Assembly: GCF_021044885.1 (NCBI RefSeq) | Contig: NZ_JAJNOD010000004.1 | Span: 1 to 64,000 of the forward strand | Reading direction: 5' to 3' | DNA from: Microbacterium nymphoidis | GTDB lineage: Bacteria > Actinomycetota > Actinomycetes > Actinomycetales > Microbacteriaceae | DNA: 64,000 bases | Shown here: piece after piece, positions 18,932 through 27,505 of the stretch | Numbering within the stretch: the stretch's first letter is position 1 | How the letters are laid out: each line of letters begins with the position of its first letter | Position numbers and translations under genes: made by a program | Notes under the pieces: generated by a model | Databases searched by the model: none | Told to the model about the DNA's origin: nothing | What the model saw: the letters and a program-made list of their open reading frames with translations, nothing else

Positions 18932-19828
18932 TCACTCCTTGACGGCGCCGGAGGTGAGACCGGCGACGATCCACCGGCTCGCGAGGGCGAACAGCACCAT
19001 GGTGGGGAGGACCGTCAGCACGGCGGCTGCGGCCATCGGGCCCCAGTCGATGTTGAACGTGGAGATGAAGCCGTTCAGCGCTGCGGGAATCGTCTTGTTC
19101 GCGTCCGAGTTGATGAGGATCACAGACAGGAACAGCTCGTTCCAGCAGTTGACGAAGTTGAAGATGAAGGCGGCGATGATGCCGGGCATCATCACCGGAA
19201 CCAGCACCCGGAACAGCGCGCCGAGGCGGGAGCACCCGTCCACCATGGCTGCTTCCTCCAGCGCGTCCGGGACGTTCTCGAAGAAGCCGCGCAGCATGAT
19301 CGTGGAGAACGGGACGCACATGGCCACGTACACCAGGAGCAGTCCGAACTTGTTGTCCACGAGGCCGAGGCCGGACATCATCGAGTACAGCGGTCCGAGC
19401 GCGATGAACGCGGGGATCATCTGGGTGACGAGGAACGCCAGCATCACGGCGCCGCGGCCACGGAACTGGAACCGCGCCAGCACATATGCGCTGAGCAGGG
19501 CGATCACCGTGGCTCCGAGCCCCGCCACCACGGCCACCAGGGCCGAGTTGCCGAGGAAGACGCCGAAGTCCGACTTCTCGAACAGCCCGACGTAGTTCTC
19601 GGTGGTGGGCTCTGTGGGCCAGTACTCCAGGGGGAAGCGGCTGATCGATCCCGGGGACTTGAACGACGTCACCAGGATCCAGTACAGCGGGAACAGCGTG
19701 ATGATCAGCCAGAGGGCCAGACCCACCACCTTGATGACGCCGCCCACGGTGATCTTCCCTCGCCCCGCCGGGCGGGTGACCGGGACCGACTTCGTGCCGG
19801 TGACGATGGTTCGCGTGGTGTCGGTCAT
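18932..19828 (-). CDS. Carbohydrate ABC transporter permease (MalG-type)
   Basis: The 298-residue inner-membrane permease has six predicted helices. The MalG-type coupling motif EEAAMVDGCSRLGALFRVLV contacts the ATPase. The first helix starts near residue 30 after a Thr/Arg/Pro-rich cytoplasmic leader. Start ATG 19828 overlaps the upstream permease stop as ATGA. It is the last gene of the aminotransferase-ABC operon, which lacks its own ATPase gene; the MsmK-type ATPase at 28.9 kb is a candidate. Confidence 0.93.
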   Translation of the reverse strand: MTDTTRTIVTGTKSVPVTRPAGRGKITVGGVIKVVGLALWLIITLFPLYWILVTSFKSPGSISRFPLEYWPTEPTTENYVGLFEKSDFGVFLGNSALVAVVAGLGATVIALLSAYVLARFQFRGRGAVMLAFLVTQMIPAFIALGPLYSMMSGLGLVDNKFGLLLVYVAMCVPFSTIMLRGFFENVPDALEEAAMVDGCSRLGALFRVLVPVMMPGIIAAFIFNFVNCWNELFLSVILINSDANKTIPAALNGFISTFNIDWGPMAAAAVLTVLPTMVLFALASRWIVAGLTSGAVKE

Positions 19829-20781
19829 CGCTTGTTCACCCTTCCCATCGCCATCAGGTAGAAAGCGCAGAACACCAGCAGGAAGGCCATCACCAGCAGT
19901 CCGATGGCGCTGGAGAGGCCGTAGTTGCCCAGCTGCGTGTACTTGATCATCCACGTGGTGATGATGTCGGTGCGGTTGGCCGGTCCGCCGCCGGTCATCG
20001 CGTAGATGATGTCGGGGAAGTTGAAGATCCAGATCACCCGCAGCAGCACCGTCAGCAGCAGCGTGGTGGAGATGTAGGGGATGATCACCGAGAACAGCTG
20101 GCGAGCCTTGCCCGCCCCATCGAGGCTGGCGGCCTCGAGCAGCTCATCCGGCACGGACTGCAGCGCGGCGAGGATCATGATCGCGAAGAACGTGACGCCG
20201 TACCAGATGTTGGCAACGATCACCGAGGTCATCGCCAGGCTCGGATCGGCCAGCCAGGGGACGGGCTGGGAGATGACCCCCGCCTTCATCAGCAGGTCGT
20301 TGAACACGCCGAACTCGGCGTTGAACATCCAGCGAAACAGCAGGCCGATGAGAAAGCCCGACACGGCCCACGGGTAGAACACGAGTGCCTGGTAGACGCC
20401 GCGGAAGCGGAACTTCTTGCGCAGCCACAGAGCGAGGATGAACCCGATCACCAGTTGCGGGATGATCGATCCGACCACCCACATGACGGTGTTGCCGGCC
20501 ACGATCGGGAACGCGGGGTCCTGGAACACCGTGACGAAGTTCTGCAGACCCACCCACGGGGTCGAGGTCAGGTCCCAGGTGTTCCAGTCGCGAAACGCCA
20601 TCTGTGCGCCCTGCAGCATCGGCAGGTAGGTGAACCAGACGACGAACACGATGGCCGGAACCATGAACAGGAACAACGACAGCGCCGTCTTGGCCCCGAA
20701 GGTACGACGGCGGGAGGTGCCCCGGGGGGCCGCACCGCGGGATGCGGTGCGGCCCTCACGGGTGAGCGAGTCCGAGGTCAC
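19825..20781 (-). CDS. Carbohydrate ABC transporter permease (MalF-type)
   Basis: The 318-residue permease has six predicted helices. Its coupling motif is ELLEAASLDGAGKARQLFSV. The N terminus is basic and Thr/Arg-rich (about 1-30). GTG 20781 starts three bases after the lipoprotein stop. It should pair with the following MalG-type permease as a heterodimer. The sugar-type (CUT1) class is inferred from sequence; the real substrate is unknown. Confidence 0.92.
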   Translation of the reverse strand: MTSDSLTREGRTASRGAAPRGTSRRRTFGAKTALSLFLFMVPAIVFVVWFTYLPMLQGAQMAFRDWNTWDLTSTPWVGLQNFVTVFQDPAFPIVAGNTVMWVVGSIIPQLVIGFILALWLRKKFRFRGVYQALVFYPWAVSGFLIGLLFRWMFNAEFGVFNDLLMKAGVISQPVPWLADPSLAMTSVIVANIWYGVTFFAIMILAALQSVPDELLEAASLDGAGKARQLFSVIIPYISTTLLLTVLLRVIWIFNFPDIIYAMTGGGPANRTDIITTWMIKYTQLGNYGLSSAIGLLVMAFLLVFCAFYLMAMGRVNKR

Positions 20782-20784
20782 GGA

Positions 20785-22110
20785 TCAGCCCTTCTCCGAT
20801 GCGAGCTTCTCGGTCCAGTAGGTGTCCCAGCCCGCCAGCATGTCGGAGGTGGTCATCGAGCCGAGGAGCACGTTCTGGATGTCCTTGTCCGCGCGCTGGA
20901 TCCAGTCGGTCCACCAGGACACGCCACGCGGCTGGATGACGTTGACGTACGTCTCGGGGTCCTGGGTCATCGTCACGTAGCTGGCCCACGGCCCCTCCTT
21001 GTAGAAGGGGTCGTCGGAGGCTGCAGCGATGATCGGTACCAGGCTGTTCTTCTGAGCGAAGGTGACGGCGGCGTCGCCCGAGGCCAGAAACTCCACGAGC
21101 TTCACCGCTTCGGCCTTGTGCTTGCTCGACTCGGACACGCCCCAGCCGGCGGTGGCCAGCGGCTGTGCCGCCTTGCCGGTCGGACCCACGAGCAGCGGAG
21201 CGGTGGACCACTGGTCGGCCTTCAGGGTGGTCGATGCTTGCACCGTGGCGATCACTTCGGGGTCCTGCAGCAGGAACGCCGTGGAGCCGTTGGTGAAGCC
21301 TTCGACCATCTCGGGGTAGCCCCAGGACACGGCGGACGGCGGCGAGCCCTTCTTGAACAGCTCGAGGTACAGGTCCATGGCATCCTGTGCCTCGGGGGCG
21401 GAGAAGATGGTCTTGCCGCTCTTCAGGAGGAACGCGTTCTTGTCATCGAGCTGATCCGCGGTGTACGCCTCGATGACCGCGACCGCGTTGCTGTTGGCGT
21501 TCGTGCCACCGCGGAAGGCGTAGCCGTACTGGTTCTTGCTGGGATCCTGGATCTTCTCGGCCTGGGCCAGCAGGTCCTCCCAGCTGTGCGGGGCGGCGTC
21601 GAAGCCGGCGTCCTGGACCAGGTCGGTGCGGTAGAAGAGCGACAGACCGTAGAAGCCATAGGGCAGGAACCAGGTCTTGCCGTCGGTGACCGCGGCGCTC
21701 TTGGCGTTGTCGGTCAGCGCGTCCCATCCGTCCCAGCCCTGGAGATCGCTGGTCATGTCGTAGATCCACTTGTTGTTGGTGAACGGACCCACCGTGATGT
21801 CCCGGACCTCGAGGACGTCGATGCCGTTGCCCGCCTGCAGCATCTGCTGGATCTTCTGGTCGGCCTGCTCGGTGGGCGGGGAGACGAGATCGACCTTCAC
21901 GCCCGGGTTGGCGGCTTCGAACTCGTCGAGCAGTCCGCGGATCAGCTCGGTGCGCGCCGGATTGGTCAGGCTCTCGACCATCTGCAGGGTGACGTCGCCT
22001 CCGCTCTCTCCGGAGCCCGACGTGTCGCCGGAGCCACCTGAACATGACGTCAGGGCAAGGGCGGCGACGATGCCTCCCGAGATGACGGCTGCCATGCGTG
22101 TGCGCTTCAT
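20785..22110 (-). CDS. Extracellular solute-binding lipoprotein, sugar type
   Basis: The 441-residue lipoprotein has the lipobox ALTSCSG and belongs to the solute-binding protein family 1 (MalE/UgpB type). Family features include EFEAANPGVKVDLVSPPT near 65 and GWGVSESSKHKAEAVKLVEF near 330. It captures the ligand for the two permeases that follow within seven bases. ATG 22110 has AAAGGAAG upstream. The ligand is unknown; linkage to an aminotransferase hints at an amino-containing compound, which is only inference. Confidence 0.92.
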   Translation of the reverse strand: MKRTRMAAVISGGIVAALALTSCSGGSGDTSGSGESGGDVTLQMVESLTNPARTELIRGLLDEFEAANPGVKVDLVSPPTEQADQKIQQMLQAGNGIDVLEVRDITVGPFTNNKWIYDMTSDLQGWDGWDALTDNAKSAAVTDGKTWFLPYGFYGLSLFYRTDLVQDAGFDAAPHSWEDLLAQAEKIQDPSKNQYGYAFRGGTNANSNAVAVIEAYTADQLDDKNAFLLKSGKTIFSAPEAQDAMDLYLELFKKGSPPSAVSWGYPEMVEGFTNGSTAFLLQDPEVIATVQASTTLKADQWSTAPLLVGPTGKAAQPLATAGWGVSESSKHKAEAVKLVEFLASGDAAVTFAQKNSLVPIIAAASDDPFYKEGPWASYVTMTQDPETYVNVIQPRGVSWWTDWIQRADKDIQNVLLGSMTTSDMLAGWDTYWTEKLASEKG

Positions 22111-22162
22111 GGTGCTTCCTTTCGTGTGGTGCTGTGGTTGTGAGGGGGAGTTCGGTGCGCGC

Positions 22163-23395
22163 TCACGCGAGCGCTTCGGCGCGCCGTTCGGCGGCGAGGT
22201 CGAGGATGGCCGGGATGCAGCGCTCGATGAACGCGTGGAAGTCGTCGGCCAGGGTGTAGAGGTGTGCGGACAGGCGCAGGTACCCGATGCCCTCGAAGCT
22301 CGTGAACGCGGTCTCGACGCCGACCTCGTCGATCATCCGCATGCGCAGATCGTCGGCGTCCTCGCGGCGCCGTCCGAGCCCGTCGGGCAGGCGCACCAGG
22401 CGCATCGATGCGACGGGCATGCCGACGTCGGGCGTGGCGGGACCGGAGACATGCTCGCTCATCGCCTCGCCGATCACGGCGGCCCCGTAGTCGGCGAGCT
22501 CGGACATGGTGGCTCGTGTGCGCTCCCAGCCGTACTCGCGCTCGATCATGTCCACCGCGTCGGGGGCGGCGATCCACGCGGTGGCGTCCGCAGTGCCCTG
22601 CGAGTCGAAGCGCAGCGGCCACGGATCATCGCCGCCCCACGAGTCGATGAGGGGCCAGAGGTCCTCGCGGTCGGCGGCGCGGGTGACCAGCAGCGCCGAT
22701 CCGCGCGGCGCGCAGGGCCACTTGTGAAGATTGCCGAACCACCAGTCTCCACCGCCGACGGTCGCAGCATCGGGCACGAGCCCCGGTGCGTGCGCCCCAT
22801 CGACCAGCACGCGGACGCCCTGCTGGTGCGCGAGGTCGGTGATCGCCCGGGTAGGGAGGAACCGCGCGGTAGGCGAGGTGATCTGATCCACCACGATCAG
22901 ACGGGTGCGCGCCGTGATCGCCTCCCGGAAACGGCCGAGGATCTCGTCCTCTGACGCTGCAAGCGGGAGGGCGACGGTGACGATGCGTGCGCCCCACCGA
23001 TGGGCCAGTCGCCGGGCCCCCATGGTGATGGCGCCGTAGCCGTGGTCGGTGACCAGGATCTCTTCTCCCGGTTCCAGGCGCAGGCTGTTGAAGACGACGG
23101 TCGCCCCGGCGGAGGCGTTGGTGACGAAGGCCGTGTCGCCGGGGTCCGCGCCCACGAACCCGGCGATCCGCTGCCGCGCCCGTCCGACCAGCTCCGGCAC
23201 CCGGGGGAACCAGTCCACGGGGTTTCGGTCGCCGCGGCGGCGCAGCGCGTCCTGGATGGCCATGACCTCGCTCGGGACGGCGCCGAAGGAGCCGTGGTTG
23301 AGGTGGACGACCTGGGGATCCAGGGGCCAGGCGTCGCGTGCGGCGATGCCGGAGCGTAGCGTCACGGGGACGGGACGGTCGGGGAGAGGGGGCAT
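22163..23395 (-). CDS. Class V PLP-dependent aminotransferase (isopenicillin-N-epimerase-like)
   Basis: The 410-residue enzyme has fold-type I PLP features: HLNHGSFGAVP near residue 33, FVTNASAGATVVFNS near 90, VDGAHAPGLVP and the PLP-lysine segment WWFGNLHKWPCAPRG near 225. It resembles isopenicillin-N-epimerase-like and cysteine-desulfurase-like class V enzymes. Start ATG 23395 has AAAGG seven bases upstream; the longer reading is unsupported. It heads the ABC operon and faces a GntR regulator across a region with paired operator-like repeats. The substrate is unknown. Confidence 0.88.
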   Translation of the reverse strand: MPPLPDRPVPVTLRSGIAARDAWPLDPQVVHLNHGSFGAVPSEVMAIQDALRRRGDRNPVDWFPRVPELVGRARQRIAGFVGADPGDTAFVTNASAGATVVFNSLRLEPGEEILVTDHGYGAITMGARRLAHRWGARIVTVALPLAASEDEILGRFREAITARTRLIVVDQITSPTARFLPTRAITDLAHQQGVRVLVDGAHAPGLVPDAATVGGGDWWFGNLHKWPCAPRGSALLVTRAADREDLWPLIDSWGGDDPWPLRFDSQGTADATAWIAAPDAVDMIEREYGWERTRATMSELADYGAAVIGEAMSEHVSGPATPDVGMPVASMRLVRLPDGLGRRREDADDLRMRMIDEVGVETAFTSFEGIGYLRLSAHLYTLADDFHAFIERCIPAILDLAAERRAEALA

Positions 23396-23407
23396 GCCGG
23401 CCTTTCT

Positions 23408-23483
23408 GTCATCGGACAACATCGACGTTGAGCAACGGGTATGCGTGAAAACATAGCCCAAACCTGAAGATTTGTCCGATGAC
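23408..23483. promoter_or_regulatory. Paired operator-like inverted repeat
   Basis: GTCATCGGACAA at 23408-23419 and its exact complement TTGTCCGATGAC at 23472-23483 flank the divergent promoter region between the aminotransferase operon and the GntR gene. Centre spacing is 64 bases, about six helical turns, suitable for looping. The GntR/FadR regulator encoded beside it is the natural ligand. Confidence 0.7.
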
Positions 23484-23534
23484 TTCTGTTAAATCCGTGT
23501 GACGATAGGGTCACAGAGGAGAGGGAGGTGGCGG

Positions 23535-24248
23535 ATGGGCGCCGTCGACACCGCGCTTCGCGGCCTGCGGGTGATGATCGCCGATGGCACGCTGCGGCCG
23601 GGAGACAGGCTTCCCTCCGAGGGGGAGCTGAGCGACCGGCTCGGCGTCGCACGCGGGTCGATTCGGGAGGCGACGCGGATGCTGGCGGCCTTCGGAGTGG
23701 TGGAGACCCGCCACGGTTCCGGCACCTACGTGGGGTCACTGACGGCTGCGGACGTCATCAGCAGCATGACGCTGACCGTGGGGCTGCTCCCGCTGGAGTC
23801 GGTCATCGAGCTGTACGAGCTGCGCAAGGTGCTGGACGCTCATGCCGCTTCGCTCGCTGCTGCGCGCCACGCCCCGGCCGACATCGAGGAACTCGCCGGC
23901 TATCTCGACCAGCTCGAGGGAACCGATGACGACGACGTGCATTCCGTGCTGGATCACAGCTTCCACATGCGCATCGCGGAAATCGCCGGAGTTCCGGCCG
24001 TCGAAGCGATGCTCGGCGTGCTGCGCTCGCGGTCACGCTCCTATCGGATCTTCGAGAGCGCATCGGCATCGGAGATCAAGCGACTCTCCAACGAAGGGCA
24101 TCGCGCCATCCTCGATGCCATCGCGCGCCGCGATGCACCGGCCGCTGCGGCGGCGGCCGTCGCCCATGCGGCGCAGACGGAGCACTGGCTGCGACAGCTG
24201 CGTCCCCCTGCCCGTGCGAATTCTGAGGATATGCCGAACGGGGAATGA
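23535..24248 (+). CDS. GntR-family regulator, FadR subfamily
   Basis: The 237-residue regulator has an N-terminal winged helix (about 1-70; GDRLPSEGELSDRLGVARGS, then TRHGSGTYVG) and a C-terminal FCD ligand domain (about 85-225; ELRKVLDAHAASLA, HSFHMRIAEIAG, EGHRAILDAIARRDA) with residues that commonly bind a metal. ATG 23535 has GGAGG upstream; an upstream in-frame GTG lacks a site. It probably represses the divergent aminotransferase/ABC operon through the paired inverted repeat and responds to an acidic metabolite. Confidence 0.93.
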   Translation: MGAVDTALRGLRVMIADGTLRPGDRLPSEGELSDRLGVARGSIREATRMLAAFGVVETRHGSGTYVGSLTAADVISSMTLTVGLLPLESVIELYELRKVLDAHAASLAAARHAPADIEELAGYLDQLEGTDDDDVHSVLDHSFHMRIAEIAGVPAVEAMLGVLRSRSRSYRIFESASASEIKRLSNEGHRAILDAIARRDAPAAAAAAVAHAAQTEHWLRQLRPPARANSEDMPNGE

Positions 24249-24298
24249 TTCGGCAGCGAGGCCGCGTTGGAGTCCTCGGATCGACGAAAGGATTCCCC

Positions 24299-24937
24299 AT
24301 GGCACGCATCGCCGTCATCGGTGGCACCGGTTACTCCGGCAGCCACATCGCCGCAGAGGCCGCAGCACGCGGTCACCAGGTCACCTCGTTCTCGCGCTCG
24401 CTTCCTGCCGAGCCGCTCGAGGGAGTCTCCTACGAGATCGGCAGCATCGAGCAGCCGCAGGCTCTCGTTGACGCCATCGGCGACGTTGACGTCGTGGTCT
24501 TCGCGGTCTCTCCCCGCGGTGGCATGGAGGGCAAGACCCGGTCGGGCATTCGCGAGACCATCGAGTTGCTTGCGCCATCGGTGCGCGTCGGCGTGGTCGG
24601 CGGTGCCGGATCCTCGCTGGTGGCACCGGGCGGGGCGCGCGTGATGGACGAGGGCTTCCCGCCCGAGGTGCTTCCCGAGGCCACCGAGATCGGCGGCGTC
24701 CTGGATGACCTGCGCGAGCGTGGCGACGCCAACGAGTGGTTCTATGTGCACCCGGCCGGCGGCTACGGCTCCTGGGCGCCCGGGGAGCGCACGGGCTCGT
24801 ACCGCATCGGCGGAGACGTCATCGTCGTGGACGAGAACGGCGAGTCGAACATCGGCGGCGAGGACTTCGCCATCGCGTTCGTCGACGAGATCGAGAACCG
24901 CAAGCACATCGCCCAGCGTTTCACCGTCGGCTACTGA
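24299..24937 (+). CDS. NAD(P)-binding oxidoreductase, NmrA/atypical SDR type
   Basis: The 212-residue protein starts with a Rossmann nucleotide-binding motif, IAVIGGTGYSGSHIAAEAA. SSLVAPGGARVMDEGFPPE and ADGE-like C-terminal segments match NAD(P)H-binding proteins of the NmrA/flavin-reductase-like group. No catalytic YxxxK pair of classical SDRs is obvious. ATG 24299 follows AAAGGA. It lies 50 bases after the GntR gene and ends at a strong hairpin. The role is unknown. Confidence 0.85.
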   Translation: MARIAVIGGTGYSGSHIAAEAAARGHQVTSFSRSLPAEPLEGVSYEIGSIEQPQALVDAIGDVDVVVFAVSPRGGMEGKTRSGIRETIELLAPSVRVGVVGGAGSSLVAPGGARVMDEGFPPEVLPEATEIGGVLDDLRERGDANEWFYVHPAGGYGSWAPGERTGSYRIGGDVIVVDENGESNIGGEDFAIAFVDEIENRKHIAQRFTVGY

Positions 24938-24946
24938 GCCGACAAC

Positions 24947-24977
24947 GAAGGGCCGCTCCGCGTCGGAGCGGCCCTTC
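24947..24977. terminator. Bidirectional terminator, 14-bp stem
   Basis: GAAGGGCCGCTCCG and CGGAGCGGCCCTTC pair perfectly around three bases between convergent genes. Confidence 0.85.
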
Positions 24978-24984
24978 GGCGTGA

Positions 24985-26088
24985 TCACGCCAGCTCGGGG
25001 CCGATGTAGCGCGCCGACGGCCGGATGATCTTCGAATCCTCGGCCTGCTCGAGGATGTGCGCGCTCCAGCCGGCGGCACGTGCCACCGCGAAGGTGGGCG
25101 TGAACATCGCCCGCGGCACCCCGCAGGCCTCCATCACGACCGCTGCGTAGAACTCGAGGTTGATGTGCAGTGCACGTCCGGGCTTCAGATCAGCCAGCAC
25201 CCGCTCCGCGATGGCCTCGAATCGCCGGGCCTGCTCCACGCGTGATCCGCCGAGGCTGAGAGCGACCTCCTTGAGCAGCTCGGAGCGCGGGTCGACGGTG
25301 CGGTACACGGGATGTCCGAACCCCATCAGCCGCTCACCGGCGGCGACCTTCTCCCGCAGCAGGCGCTCGGTGCGGGCGTCATCCTCGCCCCCGATCTCGT
25401 CGAGCGCCTCGAGGGCGCGCGCCGGTGCACCGCCGTGCAGCGGCCCGGTGAGGGAGCCGATGGCACCGGCGAGGCATGCGGCGGCGCCCGCTCCGGTGGA
25501 CGCGATGACGCGCGCCGTGAACGTGGAGGCGTTGAATCCGTGGTCCATCGCCGCCACCAGGTACGCGGACAGCGCGGACACCTGCGCATCCGAGGGCACG
25601 ACACCGGAAACGGCACGCAGATAGCGGGCGACGAATCCGCGTTCATCGTTCGCGGCCCCCGCGATCACCACGGGAGTGATGGCCGCTAGTGCGACGGTCT
25701 GGTGGACCCGCTCCTCACCTGGCAGATCGTAGAGCGCGCGGAATCCCCGGGCGGATGCGGCCAGCGGCCACGCTGCCGTCAGCCGCGACGCCGCATCGAC
25801 GGGCGGGAGCGCAGCCAGAACCTTGGCGAGCGAGGGGTGCTCCTGCGCGGCCAGGAGCTCGGCGCTCCACTCGATGCGCTGTGCCGCGTCGGGCAATTGC
25901 CCATGGACCAGGTGGAACCACGCGTCCTCGAAGGACACGGTTCGCGCGAGCGCGGTGGCATCGTGCTGGCGGTACTGGTAGCGCCCGGCGTTGCCGTCCA
26001 CACGGCTGATGGACGTGTCGGTCACGGCGACATTGGCCAGGCCGCGCGGCACGTCGATGAGGGTGTCGTTCATTCGATCGATGCGCAT
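24985..26088 (-). CDS. Citrate synthase, CitA-like
   Basis: The 367-residue enzyme condenses acetyl-CoA (or propionyl-CoA) with oxaloacetate. Active-site segments are [16 protein letters not shown] (first catalytic His), [15 protein letters not shown] (second His), and [17 protein letters not shown], where Glu stands at the position of the usual catalytic Asp. Glu is, as I recall, found in actinobacterial CitA-type enzymes. ATG 26088 has GGAGGAGAG upstream. It is divergent from a second, helix-turn-helix-fused citrate synthase, so the pair may be co-regulated. A methylcitrate role cannot be excluded. Confidence 0.9.
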   Translation of the reverse strand: MRIDRMNDTLIDVPRGLANVAVTDTSISRVDGNAGRYQYRQHDATALARTVSFEDAWFHLVHGQLPDAAQRIEWSAELLAAQEHPSLAKVLAALPPVDAASRLTAAWPLAASARGFRALYDLPGEERVHQTVALAAITPVVIAGAANDERGFVARYLRAVSGVVPSDAQVSALSAYLVAAMDHGFNASTFTARVIASTGAGAAACLAGAIGSLTGPLHGGAPARALEALDEIGGEDDARTERLLREKVAAGERLMGFGHPVYRTVDPRSELLKEVALSLGGSRVEQARRFEAIAERVLADLKPGRALHINLEFYAAVVMEACGVPRAMFTPTFAVARAAGWSAHILEQAEDSKIIRPSARYIGPELA

Positions 26089-26148
26089 GATCTCTCCTCC
26101 GCTGGTGTTCTCGCTTCAGCTTGTCTCCGCGACGTGCTGGGGCCACTA

Positions 26149-26161
26149 TTGATTCGATCAA
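26149..26161. promoter_or_regulatory. TTGAT-N3-ATCAA palindrome between citrate synthase genes
   Basis: A dyad TTGAT TCG ATCAA ends two bases before the start codon of the HTH-citrate synthase and 61 bases from the divergent start. It is an operator candidate for the MerR/Xre-like head of that protein, implying autoregulation. This is inference. Confidence 0.45.
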
Positions 26162-26162
26162 C

Positions 26163-27362
26163 ATGGACGACCTTCCTCAGCTCACCACCGCGGAGGCGGC
26201 CGCACGGCTCGGGGTGAAGCCGGCGAGCCTGTACGCGTACGTCTCACGCGGACTGCTGAGCCGGGTGCGCACGGCGCACGGCTCCCGCTTCGATGCCCTG
26301 GAGGTGGAGCGGTTCGCACGCTCACGCCGGCGGGCGGATCCCGTCGGTGTGGTCCCCGGGTCGCCGCTGATGGTGCTGGACACCGACATCGCGCTGATCG
26401 AGGACGGAAATCTCTACTTCCGCGGTCGCGACGCGATCGCCCTGTCGAAGGAGCGCTCCTTCGAGCAGGTCGCGCGATGGCTCTGGGGACTGCCCGAGGA
26501 CGGGGCCGGATTCGCCGTGGACCTCCATATGCTCGGCGCACTCCGCTCGAGCATCGCAGCACTTGCTCATGATGCGTCGCTCGCCCGGATGCAGGCGGCC
26601 GTGCTGGCGCTGGGCGCGGAGGCGGCGGCTGCGGACACCGCGCCCACGGTGGAGGCCGCAATCCGAGCGGGACAGCGCCTGCTCGGTCTGCTGCCGCGCA
26701 TCTTCGGGAAGGCAGTGACGGCGGCTCCGGACGCGTCCGTCGCGACGATCCTCGCCGATGCACTGCGCACCGGCCCCGGCCAGCATCCCGCGCTCGCCGG
26801 GGTGCTGGATCGCGCGCTGTCGCTCGCCGTCGACCATGATCTCGCGGTCTCCACGCTCGCGGCTCGCGTCTCCGCCAGCGCGCGTGGATCCGCCTATGCC
26901 GGCGTCCTCGCCGCCCTCGCGGTCTTCGATTCGCCGATGCACGGCACGGTGAGTCGCGACGCGGTGGTGCTCCTGCGCCGCATCCATGCGGGGGAGCCGG
27001 TGTCGAGAGCACTGCGGATCGGGGACACCCGCGCCGGCGTGCCCGGATTCGGGCACCGCATTTACCGGGGACCCGACCCGCGCGCTCTCGCGCTGCTCGC
27101 GGACATCGCCGTGCTGGATCGCGACGGGAGCGTGTTCGCCGCGGTCGCGCGCCTGCGCGCCGCAGTGCATGAGCGAGCCGGTCTGCACCCCAACATCGAT
27201 CTGGCACTCGCGGCCCTCGTGCTGGCCGGGGAGCTGCGCGACGATGCCGGTGTGGCGCTGTTCGGCATCGGGCGCGTGGTCGGGTGGATCGCGCACATCG
27301 CTGACGAATACGGTCGCGCGCCGATGCGACTGCGGCCGCAGGGGCGCTACGTCGGGCCCTGA
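26163..27362 (+). CDS. Citrate synthase fused to an N-terminal helix-turn-helix
   Basis: The 399-residue protein has a MerR/excisionase-like helix-turn-helix at about 5-55 (TTAEAAARLGVKPASLYAYV, SRLGLLSRVRT-like wing) joined to a citrate synthase-like domain (about 75-395). The domain has DSPMHGTVSRDA (first His kept, but HGG is HGT), GVPGFGHRIYRGPDPRA (second His) and NIDLALAALVLAG (Asp kept). It could be an enzyme, a metabolite-sensing regulator using the fold to bind citrate or CoA esters, or both. It is divergent from the plain citrate synthase across 74 bases. The GGTCTCA palindromes follow it. Confidence 0.88.
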   Translation: MDDLPQLTTAEAAARLGVKPASLYAYVSRGLLSRVRTAHGSRFDALEVERFARSRRRADPVGVVPGSPLMVLDTDIALIEDGNLYFRGRDAIALSKERSFEQVARWLWGLPEDGAGFAVDLHMLGALRSSIAALAHDASLARMQAAVLALGAEAAAADTAPTVEAAIRAGQRLLGLLPRIFGKAVTAAPDASVATILADALRTGPGQHPALAGVLDRALSLAVDHDLAVSTLAARVSASARGSAYAGVLAALAVFDSPMHGTVSRDAVVLLRRIHAGEPVSRALRIGDTRAGVPGFGHRIYRGPDPRALALLADIAVLDRDGSVFAAVARLRAAVHERAGLHPNIDLALAALVLAGELRDDAGVALFGIGRVVGWIAHIADEYGRAPMRLRPQGRYVGP

Positions 27363-27427
27363 GACGTCCCGCTTTGCGGATCCGGTGGTCTGCGTTGCTG
27401 CACGTTCGCACGCCTCTGAGTGCAGAA

Positions 27428-27498
27428 GCTGAGACCACGGCGTGGGCTGGTCTCAGCGGTGGGAGAACCGGCGGCCGAACGGCGCCGAAAGTGAGACC
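27428..27498. repeat. GGTCTCA/TGAGACC inverted repeat
   Basis: GCTGAGACC (27428-27436) and GGTCTCAGC (27449-27457) form a perfect nine-base dyad around 12 bases, followed by a further GTGAGACC at 27491-27498. The region separates convergent genes. The heptamer is the same as in the block at 10641-10752. Confidence 0.7.
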
Positions 27499-27505
27499 GA
27501 CCGGG

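Noticed and set aside
20455..22041. 528-codon plus-strand frame opposite the solute-binding protein
   Set aside because: Antisense shadow of a clear ABC operon; no family features.
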